The notes under the pieces were generated by a model. It did no database searches, was not told the origin of the DNA, and saw only the letters and a program-made list of their open reading frames with translations. This document shows positions 1-5,849 of a DNA stretch of 6,098 nt, piece by piece. Numbering within the stretch: position 1 is the first letter of the stretch; every line of letters begins with the position of its first letter. Source of the stretch: Rhizobiales bacterium CCH10-E5 (GTDB lineage Bacteria > Pseudomonadota > Alphaproteobacteria > Rhizobiales > Beijerinckiaceae); assembly GCA_001556125.1 (NCBI GenBank), contig LSIG01000011.1, positions 1 to 6,098 on the forward strand, given 5' to 3'. A program made the translations under genes and the position numbers.

Positions 1-257
1 GCGCAATCGGCGCCGACGCTGCGCATCAGATCGCGATGCGTCGTGAACGGCGGAATGCCCCTCACAGCTCTGAGGGCCGCGGCCTCCTCGCGCAGGAAGC
101 GATCGATCGGTGCCTCGCCGGTCGTGCCATGGATACGCAGATCGGCGATGTCGCGCGTCCAGGCGTCCAGATGCGCCTCCATCGCGGCCCAGCTGGCGAA
201 GCGTCGGCCGGCGATGGCGTTCCTCTTCACATAGCCGACCCCGCGCTCGTCCTTGCC
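1..257 (-). pseudogene. istA: istA fragment, C-terminal half (IS21 transposase), continues off the left edge
   Basis: Read on the minus strand from 257, the frame gives GKDERGVGYVKRNAIAGRRF, then a stretch ending in IHGTTGEAPIDRF and PPFTTHRDLMRSVGADC. This is the region after the catalytic domain of IstA, the DDE-type transposase of IS21 elements. The frame is open for all 85 codons visible and leaves the window at base 1, so the C-terminus lies outside. Its N-terminal partner is at 1852-2558, 1.6 kb to the right. The two are one gene separated by the IS110 element at 258-1851, and deleting that element joins them in frame (AKTTDEGKDERG). The gene is broken by the insertion and by lesions in the other half. 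I am sure of the family. The precise break depends on where the IS110 core is placed. Confidence 0.85.
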
Positions 258-259
258 CT

Positions 260-519
260 TATCCGGCATGATGACTTCGGTGCCCTGACGTCCTTGCCAC
301 TCCATGGTGGAGCGGCGCTATGGTGAGACCATCCGGGACGTGGGGCACCGGGAGCACGTGAGTGCGGGCAGGCCGACCCTTGTACGATGGGCTGAGAGCC
401 CGAGCCTTTATCTGGCCGCCCCTGCGGCTCGCCCGGATGCGCTGCGAGCGCGGATCCGTAGTTGCCGTGTAGCCCGCCAGCTCCCTTCGAGTGAACAGCG
501 AGGCACAGGAGGCAAACCG
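260..519 (+). ncRNA. probable IS110 bridge RNA (seekRNA) in the element's left end
   Basis: IS110-group elements encode a structured guide RNA between the left end and the transposase; this 260-base stretch is the only place for one here. Visible parts, in order: a weak stem GGCA 265-268 with TGCC 281-284. Then CGTCCTTGCC at 289-298, identical to the left insertion flank 248-257 and a candidate left target guide. Then hairpin CTCC 300-303 with GGAG 309-312, and GGTGAG 322-327, which can pair (one G-T wobble) with the right flank CTCATC at 1850-1855. The second loop would be TTTATCT 407-413, hairpin GCCGC 415-419 with GCGGC 424-428, then CCGGATGCG 433-441, partly complementary to the left end. 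The exact 5' and 3' ends are unknown. The target half is better supported than the donor half. Confidence 0.55.
507..512 (+). promoter_or_regulatory. ribosome binding site that fixes the GTG start of the IS110 transposase
   Basis: A perfect AGGAGG lies 7 bases before the GTG at 520. It decides against the upstream ATG at 304 in the same frame. Confidence 0.8.
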
Positions 520-1746
520 GTGAGAGTTGTAGGACTGGACATACACCGCGTGTTCGCCGAGGCAGTGATGCTCGACGATGGCAAGGTCATCCGCCTCGGC
601 CGGATCGGCATGACGCGCGACCATCTTGGGGCGTTCGCCCGGACGCTGACGCACGACGACCATGTCGTGGTGGAGGCGACCGGCAACGCTTCGGCTGTGG
701 TGGAGGTGATCGCGCCGCATGTCGGACGCGTGGTGATTGCCAACCCCCGCCAGGTACGGATGATCGCGCACGCCAAGATCAAGACCGACACGATCGACGC
801 GACCGTGCTGGCCAAGCTCTACGCCAGCAAGTTCCTACCGGAGGTGTGGGTCCCGGACGCGAAGACCCTTGCACTGCGAAGGCAGGTGACACGACGCAAT
901 CAGATCGTCCGCCAGCGGGTACGTCTGAAGACCATCACCCAGTCCATACTGCACGCTCATCTGCTGCCGCAGTGCCCGCATGCCGACCTGTTCGGCAAAC
1001 GCGGCCGCTCATGGCTCCTGGCCCAGGACTTGCCCACCGACGAGCGCGACGCTGTGGAGCGGCACTTGCGCGAGTATGACCGCCTGGGTGATGATCTGCG
1101 GGTTGTGGAACGTGAGCTGGCTCGCGACGCCATGCAGGGCGCCACGATCAAGCGGCTCATGACAGTACCCGGCATCGACATGGTGGTGGCGATCGGGTTG
1201 GCAGCGGCCATCGGGCCGATCACTAGGTTCAAGGGGCCGGACCAGCTCGTCTCCTACATCGGCCTGAACCCAAGCGTGCACCAGTCCGGCGAAGGTCGCC
1301 CGCAGCACGGACGCATCACCAAGCAGGGCCGCACACATGCGCGCACTATGCTGGTCGAGGCAGCCTGGCAGGCGGTGCGCGGGCCCGGGCCGTTGCGGGC
1401 CTTCTACCAGCGGATCGCCAGGCGCCGGGGCAACCACATCGCGGCCGTCGCGGTTGCCCGCAAACTGGCGGTGATAGTCTGGCACATGCTGACGAAGAAC
1501 GAGGACTACGCCGGCGTCCGGCCTGCCCTGCATGCCAAGAAGCTGCGCGACCTCGAGTTGCGCTCGGGCCTGCCTGCCCGGCGGGGACAGCGCGGCGCGG
1601 GGTATGAGTATAACCTGACCAGGACCCGGCTGGAGGAGAAGCGCCGCGCGGAGCAGGACGAGATCGCATACCGGCGCCATGTCGAGGGCTGGACCAAACG
1701 GGGACGCCGAGCCCCCACGGACGCCGCAAAAGAGGAACGACTATGA
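520..1746 (+). CDS. IS110-family transposase (bridge-RNA-guided DEDD recombinase)
   Basis: This 408-residue enzyme would cut and exchange DNA strands between the circular element and a target chosen by the bridge RNA. The N-terminal RuvC-like DEDD domain begins VRVVGLDIHR. Its acidic residues are D7, E52 (VVVEATGN), D90 and D93 (KTDTIDA). The C-terminal Transposase_20 domain starts near residue 210 (MTVPGID) and includes YIGLNP and Q-S256-G. S256 is the best candidate for the nucleophilic serine of this family. I chose the GTG at 520 because AGGAGG at 507-512 sits 7 bases upstream and because the family starts just before the VVGLD strand. The frame stays open upstream to 304, but that part is the guide-RNA region. 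A basic tail of about 78 residues follows residue 330, longer than in many relatives. All catalytic positions are intact, so it may be active. Confidence 0.9.
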   Translation: MRVVGLDIHRVFAEAVMLDDGKVIRLGRIGMTRDHLGAFARTLTHDDHVVVEATGNASAVVEVIAPHVGRVVIANPRQVRMIAHAKIKTDTIDATVLAKLYASKFLPEVWVPDAKTLALRRQVTRRNQIVRQRVRLKTITQSILHAHLLPQCPHADLFGKRGRSWLLAQDLPTDERDAVERHLREYDRLGDDLRVVERELARDAMQGATIKRLMTVPGIDMVVAIGLAAAIGPITRFKGPDQLVSYIGLNPSVHQSGEGRPQHGRITKQGRTHARTMLVEAAWQAVRGPGPLRAFYQRIARRRGNHIAAVAVARKLAVIVWHMLTKNEDYAGVRPALHAKKLRDLELRSGLPARRGQRGAGYEYNLTRTRLEEKRRAEQDEIAYRRHVEGWTKRGRRAPTDAAKEERL

Positions 1747-1851
1747 TGGCTGCGCGGCGGGGTTCGCACCTCACACCCCGCTATGTGCCGCGCGGTCGTC
1801 CGTGGGTCTGAGGAAAATAGCACGACAATCCAAAAAGGGGCTATTCAATCT
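1747..1851 (+). other. right end of the IS110 element
   Basis: About 105 bp lie between the transposase stop and the right core. A hairpin GCGGGG 1757-1762 with CCCCGC 1776-1781 (13-base loop) follows the stop; it has no T tract, so it is not a convincing terminator. The last 40 bases are AT-richer (AGGAAAATAG, then CAATCCAAAAAG). In the family, the junction of right end to left end in the circular form builds the promoter for the guide RNA and transposase. I cannot identify its -35 box with confidence. Confidence 0.5.
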
Positions 1852-2558
1852 CATCCGTCGTCTTAGCCCGACAGGGCCGGCAGGCGCGTGGATGGAAGCT
1901 GTAATGCTTCGCCAGCGCCAGGAGCGACCGATTGTAAATGATGTGGCCTGCTCATCCTCACCCGTCACCGCCGTTTTCATGCGGTCGGAGAGAATCTCGG
2001 TCGGCACGCCGCCCATCGCGGCAAACGCGGCCATTTGGCGACGCAGCAGCGTCTGCAGATCCTGATGCAGACCGAAGCGGGCGACGATGTGCCGGGAATG
2101 GCCCAGCACCATCGAGAACAGCCAGATGATCCGGGTGATGCCAGGCTCATCGTCGAACAACGTGACGAAGCACGCGAATTCGACCTGGGCCTGATGGGCG
2201 GGAGGCGTTTCGAAGCGAACCTCGAAGGGCTTGGGTTCGTCGCTCGGCCGGATCGCCGCCACGAAGCGCTTTACGGCTGCATAGGCTCCGGTGTAACCGC
2301 GCTCGCGCAACTCCCCCCTCAGTCGCGTCGCCGGCAGTTGGGCGAAGGCCGCGATCCGCTCGCGCACATAATCGAGATAGGGCGTGATCTTGTTGGGCCG
2401 GCCAACCTGGCGGGGCCCGTAGGCCGGCAGCTCCAGGCCTCGCTCGATGGATTTGCGGATCGTCCTGGGATCACGCCCGTGCGACGCGCGATCGCCGTTA
2501 AGGACAGTCCCTAGCTGTGAAGATCCAGGATCATCATCAGTTCTTCAAGCTGGACCAC
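1852..2558 (-). pseudogene. istA: istA fragment, N-terminal half (IS21 transposase) with amber stop and two frameshifts
   Basis: Minus-strand translation gives, with corrections, VVQLEELMMILDLHS, stop, GLSLTAIARRTG, frameshift, RDPRTIRKSIERGLELPAYG, then a long open stretch through the DDE core (PAHQAQVEFACF, ILSDRMKTAVTGEDEQ), frameshift, GHIIYNRSLLALAKHYSFHP, ending RACRPCRAKTTDE at the IS110 core. This is the helix-turn-helix plus rve/DDE half of IstA. Lesions: TAG at 2513-2511, where CAG (Gln) is usual; one base missing near 2475; one base missing near 1947. The first catalytic Asp, usually in a VDF motif, reads VEF here. The start is probably GTG at 2558 or one of the ATGs at 2537 and 2534. 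Multiple lesions mean that it decayed, either before or after the IS110 arrived. Confidence 0.85.
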
Positions 2559-2708
2559 CGCCGCCGCCCCCCTGCCGTTCCTACGGTGGGCATCATCGAC
2601 GACAGGTGGAAGCCTGAAGCTGCGGGGCGCGCCCCGCAGCTTCAGGCAAGGATACCAGCCAAGGAATTTCGGCGCCCACTTTCAGGGAAAACTCACCGCC
2701 CAGCGACA
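2559..2708 (-). other. IS21 leader/terminal region upstream of istA
   Basis: About 150 bp lie between the element tip (TGTCGCTGGGCGG read on the minus strand from 2708) and the istA start. IS21 elements usually carry several short transposase-binding repeats and the istA promoter here. I cannot define a repeat consensus from one copy. The stretch also contains a 36-bp perfect palindrome at 2612-2647. Confidence 0.5.
2612..2647. repeat. 36-bp perfect palindrome
   Basis: The two 18-base arms are exact reverse complements with no spacer, centred between 2629 and 2630. Each arm begins GCCTGAAGCTGCGGGGCG. It would form a strong cruciform or RNA hairpin in the leader of the decayed IS21 element, upstream of istA. 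It has no T tract, so it is not a standard terminator. It could insulate istA from read-through, or it could be a fold-back rearrangement. Its function is unknown. Confidence 0.9.
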
Positions 2709-3232
2709 GATCCGGCCGGCTTGACGCACCTTCACTTAGGTTGCATCGAGCCAGAGAGGGGGCCAGTCGCCCTCGATCGGCCGGTAGAGGAAGGCCTGCA
2801 CCCATTTGTCGGTTTGCTCGCAGAGGCGGCTGATCTGGCTCTTGGAGATGCCGCTCATGCCCATCGCCTTGACCAGGTCGTCGACCGAGCGGGTCGAGCT
2901 TCCCTGGATGTAGGCCTCCTGCATCATCGCCGTCGACGCCTTCTCAGCAATGCGGCGCGGATCGAGTAAGCCCAAAAAGCAGGAGCCTTTGCGCAGCTTG
3001 GAAATGCGCAGTTAGGCCATGCCGGCGCGCTTCTCCCAGTCGCGCTCGCGATAGCCGTTGCGCTGGACCAGCCGCTCCGGGCTCTTCTCGCCGAAGCCGG
3101 CGCTGGCGCCGGTTAATCCGCCGACCTCCAGCTCCCGCAGCGTTGCGCGGCAAAGCCGATCATCTCGCGCAGAAGATCGGTGTCAATGCTCTTCTCCAGC
3201 AGCCCTCGCAGGTTCATTATCCCGTCGGTCAT
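2709..3232 (-). pseudogene. IS256/Mutator-family transposase, N-terminal fragment, degenerate
   Basis: From ATG at 3232 the minus strand reads [20 protein letters not shown] through GFAAQR, then shifts frame (one base missing near 3139, CGC-TGC for expected CGC-CTG) into [13 protein letters not shown] and SPERLVQRNGYRERDWEKR. After an in-frame TAA near 3014 it continues [65 protein letters not shown] second TAA then replaces the usual Tyr of the ATYVKVRQ motif, and homology ends at VRQAGRI where the IS21 element begins. The catalytic DDE core would start around the DAT segment, so almost none of it survives. Family assignment is firm from these motifs. One frameshift, two stops and the truncation make it dead. 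Confidence 0.85.
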
Positions 3233-3297
3233 CGGGGAGCTCTCGGTTCGGGGTTGCGTTCGCAACCCAAACCTAATTGGCAGTCGCTGATGCCCCC
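2709..3297 (-). mobile_element. IS256 (Mutator)-family element, left part only
   Basis: The minus strand carries the first 170 or so codons of a Mutator-type transposase. Before it lies a leader running up to about 3297, whose outer end reads GGGGGCATCAGCGACTGCC on the minus strand and is the likely terminal inverted repeat. The element is cut at 2709 by the IS21 tip, so its remaining part should lie beyond the other end of the IS21 element, off the left edge. The outer boundary near 3297 is a guess from the run of C and the change of sequence to an IS3-like scrap. The leader contains an inverted repeat, GGGTTGCG 3251-3258 with CGCAACCC 3261-3268. Confidence 0.65.
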
Positions 3298-3301
3298 CTC
3301 T

Positions 3302-3439
3302 GCGACATCACGCTATGGGACACGACCATGAACCCACTCGGATCTGGGCTACCTCTCGCGAATCAAATACGAAAAGGCACATCATGAGCTACTCCGATCT
3401 GCGGCGGCGAAGACACCCCCACGGAGTTGTCTCCATTGA
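3302..3439 (+). pseudogene. C-terminal remnant of an IS3-type transposase (OrfB)
   Basis: The plus frame through 3332-3436 reads THSDLGYLSRIKYEKAHHEL, then LRSAAAKTPPRSCLH and TGA at 3437-3439. The HS-x-LGYLS-x-x-x-YE pattern is the familiar tail of IS3-family OrfB integrase-type transposases. In the same frame a TGA at 3329-3331 separates it from RYGTRP just upstream, so even this scrap is broken. Nothing of the catalytic domain remains. The left boundary is where the IS256 element ends. The assignment rests on one short motif, so it could be another rve-type transposase. Confidence 0.45.
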
Positions 3440-3454
3440 AAACGCAATTATAGT
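3427..3454 (+). promoter_or_regulatory. possible promoter for the rmd-like gene
   Basis: TTGTCT at 3427-3432 (4 of 6 to the -35 consensus) and TATAGT at 3449-3454 (5 of 6 to the -10 consensus) are 16 bases apart, in a locally AT-rich stretch about 40 bases before the start codon. The -35 box overlaps the last codons of the IS3 scrap, so the IS end may have created the promoter. Single weak matches like this arise by chance in AT-rich DNA. Confidence 0.3.
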
Positions 3455-3493
3455 TAAATTGGTTTTGGCAAAATCAGCTTAAAGGGTAAGCAT

Positions 3494-4450
3494 GTGAAGA
3501 TACTTTTGACAGGCGGGGCCGGCTTTGTCGGCCGTCACCTTATAAGCGCCCTGCAAGGGGAGTTTGGAACTGACATTGATATTCTAGTGACGTCTAAATC
3601 CATCAGTATGAATACGGGAGCGCCAACCCACGCGCTCGATGTTACCGATAGCATCGCTGTCAGCGAAACAATACGGAACTATGCGCCCACCCATGTCGTC
3701 CATTTGGCTGCGTTAGCCGCGGTCCAGAATGCTCAAGCTCAGGTCGATCTCGCCTGGCGTGTTCACGTTTTTGGCTCGTTAAACGTTGCCAAAGCAATAA
3801 TGGATCATGCGCCAGATTGTACGCTTTTATACGTCAGCTCGGGACAAGTCTACGGCTCGACTGCCCGGACTCAAGATCATCTTGACGAAGACGCGCTTCT
3901 CGCACCATCGAATGATTATGCAGTTACTAAAGCAGCGGCGGATTTGGCGCTTGGCGCCATGGCGGAACAAGGCCTGCGCTGCGTGCGGCTGCGGCCCTTC
4001 AATCATACGGGTCGGGGGCAGACAGAAGATTTTGTCATACCAAGTTTTGCAATGCAGATCGCGCGAATCGAGGCCGGGCTTCAGCTGCCCGTGATAAAGG
4101 TCGGCAACTTAAGCGCAAAGCGTGACTTTTTAGATGTACGCGATGTTAGTCGAGCGTACGCTTTAACAATTGCCCGATCCATGAATTTAAGATGCGGAGC
4201 GATTTACAATATCGCATCAGGGAAACCTCGCCGCATATCAGATATTCTTCGTCAACTTGTATCAATGAGCGATGTTAATATAGAAATTCAGCAAGACTTT
4301 TTGCGCATGCGCCCTTTGGATACTCCAAGCTTAACCGGTAATGCTTCGCGCGCAAAGAGAGATATCAATTGGGAGCCGCAGTTTGATTTTGATGAAACGC
4401 TGGATGACGTTATGGCCGCGGCGCGCGACGCGGTTTCCGGTCAAAGCTAG
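3494..4450 (+). CDS. rmd: NAD-dependent epimerase/dehydratase, GDP-4-keto-6-deoxy-D-mannose reductase-like
   Basis: This 318-residue cytoplasmic short-chain dehydrogenase/reductase of the extended type probably reduces GDP-4-keto-6-deoxymannose to GDP-D-rhamnose or a related deoxyhexose for O-antigen or capsule. The dinucleotide-binding GGAGFVG lies at residues 7-13. D49 in ALDVTD and the HLAALAAV strand follow. The catalytic triad is S116 (SSGQVYG), Y142 and K146 (NDYAVTK). RLRPFNHTGRGQ (165-176), GNLSAKRDFLDVRDV (204-218) and RMRPLDTPSLTGN (271-283) resemble the substrate-binding segments of Rmd. The start is GTG at 3494 with AAAGGG at 3481-3486; an out-of-frame ATG overlaps it and stops at once. 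No GDP-mannose dehydratase partner is visible. The gene is clearly AT-richer than the transposons, as polysaccharide genes often are. The exact sugar product is uncertain; the family is firm. Confidence 0.8.
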   Translation: MKILLTGGAGFVGRHLISALQGEFGTDIDILVTSKSISMNTGAPTHALDVTDSIAVSETIRNYAPTHVVHLAALAAVQNAQAQVDLAWRVHVFGSLNVAKAIMDHAPDCTLLYVSSGQVYGSTARTQDHLDEDALLAPSNDYAVTKAAADLALGAMAEQGLRCVRLRPFNHTGRGQTEDFVIPSFAMQIARIEAGLQLPVIKVGNLSAKRDFLDVRDVSRAYALTIARSMNLRCGAIYNIASGKPRRISDILRQLVSMSDVNIEIQQDFLRMRPLDTPSLTGNASRAKRDINWEPQFDFDETLDDVMAAARDAVSGQS

Positions 4451-4503
4451 GCCGTAAACCCATAATCGCGTCTGGCCGATTGCAGCGGCGGCGATTTCGT
4501 GAT
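4451..4503 (+). other. short non-coding flank left of the IS1111-type element, possibly the IS5 left end
   Basis: It lies between the rmd-like stop and the second IS110-superfamily element. If that element is removed, GCGATTTCGTGAT joins TCAAGCTCCGAAAG just before the IS5-family start at 5866. This stretch is therefore probably the left end of the IS5 copy. I see no terminator hairpin for the rmd-like gene here. Confidence 0.35.
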
Positions 4504-4507
4504 TCAT

Positions 4508-4521
4508 ATGTGGACGCCCCC
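4508..4521 (+). repeat. subterminal inverted repeat of the IS1111-type element, transposase-distal (right) end
   Basis: ATGTGGACGCCCCC here is the exact reverse complement of 5836-5849. On the minus strand it lies 2 bases inside the predicted GA core. Confidence 0.9.
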
Positions 4522-4752
4522 TTTGGCAAGGCGTTTATGTCGGGATGATTTGATCGGTTGCTTTCATATGTCCGGCCTGTTTGTGCGGCGGAAGTCTGCC
4601 GCTGGCCCTGATGGAAATCCGCCGACGAGGTCCCTATCAAACTGACGCGCTGCAGGAACGCATTGAATCACGCGGGTTGATCTCGTCATTGGCTCGATCG
4701 TCACTCATCATCGACTGCCGTTACCAATTCGGGTTGTCTCGATTGTCGGCTG
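4522..4752 (-). ncRNA. probable bridge RNA (seekRNA) of the IS1111-type element
   Basis: In IS1111-group elements the guide RNA is encoded between the transposase stop and the right end; this 231-base gene-free stretch fits. Read 5' to 3' on the minus strand: CGTGATTCA (4672-4664) is the exact complement of the flank TGAATCACG (4506-4498) and is a candidate right target guide including the core. A hairpin with arms GCGGC and GCCGC lies at 4602-4585. ACATATGAA (4571-4563) is identical to the element's right end plus core (4511-4503), a candidate left donor guide. CAAATCATC (4552-4544) matches the complement of the left end GATGATGTG (5853-5845) at 8 of 9 positions, a candidate right donor guide. 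No left target guide is evident. RNA ends are not determined. Confidence 0.6.
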
Positions 4753-5775
4753 CTAGGCGCCGAGCTGATGGGGTCTGTAGGTCTCCTTGCGCGTCAGCAG
4801 GACCCACGCGATCCGCGCGAGCTTGTTGGCGAGCGCGATCGAGACCAGCCTAAAGGGCTTTTTCTCGAGCAGTTTCCTGATCCACGCGGCCATCGGCGTC
4901 GGCTTGTCCTTCGTATGCCGGATGACGGCCGTGGCGCCGACGACGAGCAATCGGCGCAGGTAGCGGTCTCCCTGCTTGGAGATTCCGCCCAGCCTGGTCT
5001 TGCCGCCAGTCGATTTTTGCTGTGGCGTTAAGCCGAGCCAGGCCGCGAACTGCCTGCCGGATCGGAACTGATCGGGATCAGTGACTGTGGCCGCAACCGC
5101 GGTCGCCGTGATCACGCCAAGGCCTGGGATGGCGGCGAGCCTCCTGCTTGCCTCGCTTTCGGCATGCCAGGCGGCGATCTGGCGGTCGAGCTCCGCGATC
5201 TCCTGGCCGAGCGCCACGATCTGGCGAAGCATGATCTCCAGCGCCGCACGGGCGAAGGAGGGAAGCACATTCTGACCAGCGAGCGCCTGCTCGGCGAGCC
5301 TTGCCAGATTGGCGACGCCGGGATTGGCGACGAGCCCCAGTTCGGCCAGATGCGATCGCAAGGCGTTGGCGGCCTGCGTGCGCTGACGAACGAGCAGTGA
5401 TCTGGCCCGATGCGTCATGAGGATGCCTTGCTGATCGACCGTCTTCACCGGCACGAACTGCATGGTTCGCCGCTGGACCGCTTCGCAGATCGCCTCGGCG
5501 TCGATCGCGTCGCTCTTCCCGCGCTTGACGAATGCCTTGACGTAGGATGGCGGGATCAAGCGAACCTCATGCCCCATCGCCGAGAGCGTTCGCGCCCAAT
5601 GGTGCGCTGTTCCGCACGCTTCCACGCCGATCAGGCAAGGCGAAAGCTTCAAGAAGAACGGCAGCATCTGCTTGCGATGCAGCTTCTTCACCCGCACCGT
5701 CGCTCCGTCTGCGTCGACGCCGTGCGCCTGAAAAACGCTCTTCGCCAGGTCCAGTCCAATCGTCTTGATCGTCAT
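4753..5775 (-). CDS. IS110/IS1111-family transposase
   Basis: This 340-residue DEDD recombinase is full length for the family. It starts MTIKTIGLDLAKSVFQ, with acidic residues D9, E52 (LIGVEACGTAHHW), D89 and D92 (KSDAIDAEA) of the RuvC-like domain. A helical middle region follows, about residues 125-210. The Transposase_20 domain runs from about residue 212 (LAAIPGLG) through FAAWLGLTPQQ and K-S255-TGGK to GGISKQGDRYLRRLL. S255 is the likely serine nucleophile. The ATG at 5775 is preceded by AGGAG at 5787-5783, 7 bases away. The frame is open upstream to 6078, but that part is antisense to the IS5 fragment. No frameshift or missing key residue is seen, so it is potentially active. Confidence 0.92.
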   Translation of the reverse strand: MTIKTIGLDLAKSVFQAHGVDADGATVRVKKLHRKQMLPFFLKLSPCLIGVEACGTAHHWARTLSAMGHEVRLIPPSYVKAFVKRGKSDAIDAEAICEAVQRRTMQFVPVKTVDQQGILMTHRARSLLVRQRTQAANALRSHLAELGLVANPGVANLARLAEQALAGQNVLPSFARAALEIMLRQIVALGQEIAELDRQIAAWHAESEASRRLAAIPGLGVITATAVAATVTDPDQFRSGRQFAAWLGLTPQQKSTGGKTRLGGISKQGDRYLRRLLVVGATAVIRHTKDKPTPMAAWIRKLLEKKPFRLVSIALANKLARIAWVLLTRKETYRPHQLGA

Positions 5776-5835
5776 GCGAACGCTCCTCTCGCTGGTTCGG
5801 CACCCGGATCGGCACCATAGCGCCGCCGGTGGGGC

Positions 5836-5849
5836 GGGGGCGTCCACAT
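5836..5849 (-). repeat. subterminal inverted repeat of the IS1111-type element, transposase-proximal (left) end
   Basis: On the minus strand this reads ATGTGGACGCCCCC, an exact inverted match to 4508-4521. It lies about 60 bases before the transposase start. Confidence 0.9.

Larger units (their letters stand above)
258..1851 (+). mobile_element. IS110-family element, complete, with 5' bridge-RNA architecture
   Basis: An intact IS110-type transposase (520-1746) is flanked by about 260 bp of non-coding left end and about 105 bp of right end. The outer flanks are the two halves of istA. The same short sequence occurs at both junctions, CTTATCCG at 258-265 and CTCATCCG at 1850-1857, as expected for recombination at a short shared core. 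I place a CT core at 258-259 and 1850-1851, giving a unit of 1592 bp. There are no obvious terminal inverted repeats and no multi-base target duplication, which is usual for IS110. A long left end and short right end match the IS110 group rather than IS1111. The uncertainty on the ends is a few bases. Confidence 0.8.
1..2708 (-). mobile_element. IS21-family insertion sequence, decayed, split by an IS110 element
   Basis: The minus strand carries both halves of an IstA-type transposase (1-257 and 1852-2558), plus about 150 bp of non-coding leader that ends in a 5'-TG tip at 2708. Family members have TG/CA ends, and this tip abuts an IS256-type transposase reading frame at 2709, which marks it as the insertion edge. 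The element runs off the left edge, so istB and the other end are not visible. It is interrupted at 258-1851 by an IS110-family element. Stops and frameshifts in istA show that this copy cannot transpose by itself. The family is clear from protein similarity. The exact tip at 2708 is inferred from the junction with IS256 sequence. Confidence 0.8.

Noticed and set aside
304..519. N-terminal extension of the IS110 transposase frame back to the ATG at 304
   Set aside because: The family starts at the VVGLD strand, and a perfect Shine-Dalgarno precedes GTG 520. The upstream codons are the guide-RNA region and show no protein similarity I recognise.
1757..1781. Hairpin after the IS110 transposase as a terminator
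   Set aside because: The stem is only 6 bp with a 13-base loop and no T tract. It is noted only as part of the right end.
259..1823. Long minus-strand open frames across the IS110 transposase (259-771, 408-815, 1009-1680, 1346-1774, 1506-1823)
   Set aside because: These are antisense shadows of a high-GC gene, with no recognisable domains or ribosome binding sites.
2035..2969. Plus-strand open frames 2035-2514 and 2517-2969
   Set aside because: They are antisense to the istA and IS256 pseudogenes, whose minus-strand protein similarity is clear.
3384..3482. Small open frame of 32 codons just before the sugar gene, with a 19-codon frame (3328-3387) overlapping its start by ATGA
   Set aside because: Neither has a ribosome binding site, and both overlap the IS3-like scrap in other frames. 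They are probably chance.
4451..4503. Rho-independent terminator after the sugar gene
   Set aside because: No stem followed by a T run is seen before the IS1111-type element begins.
5410..5820. Plus-strand open frame 5410-5820 and its neighbours 4768-5400
   Set aside because: These are shadows of the minus-strand transposase at 4753-5775.
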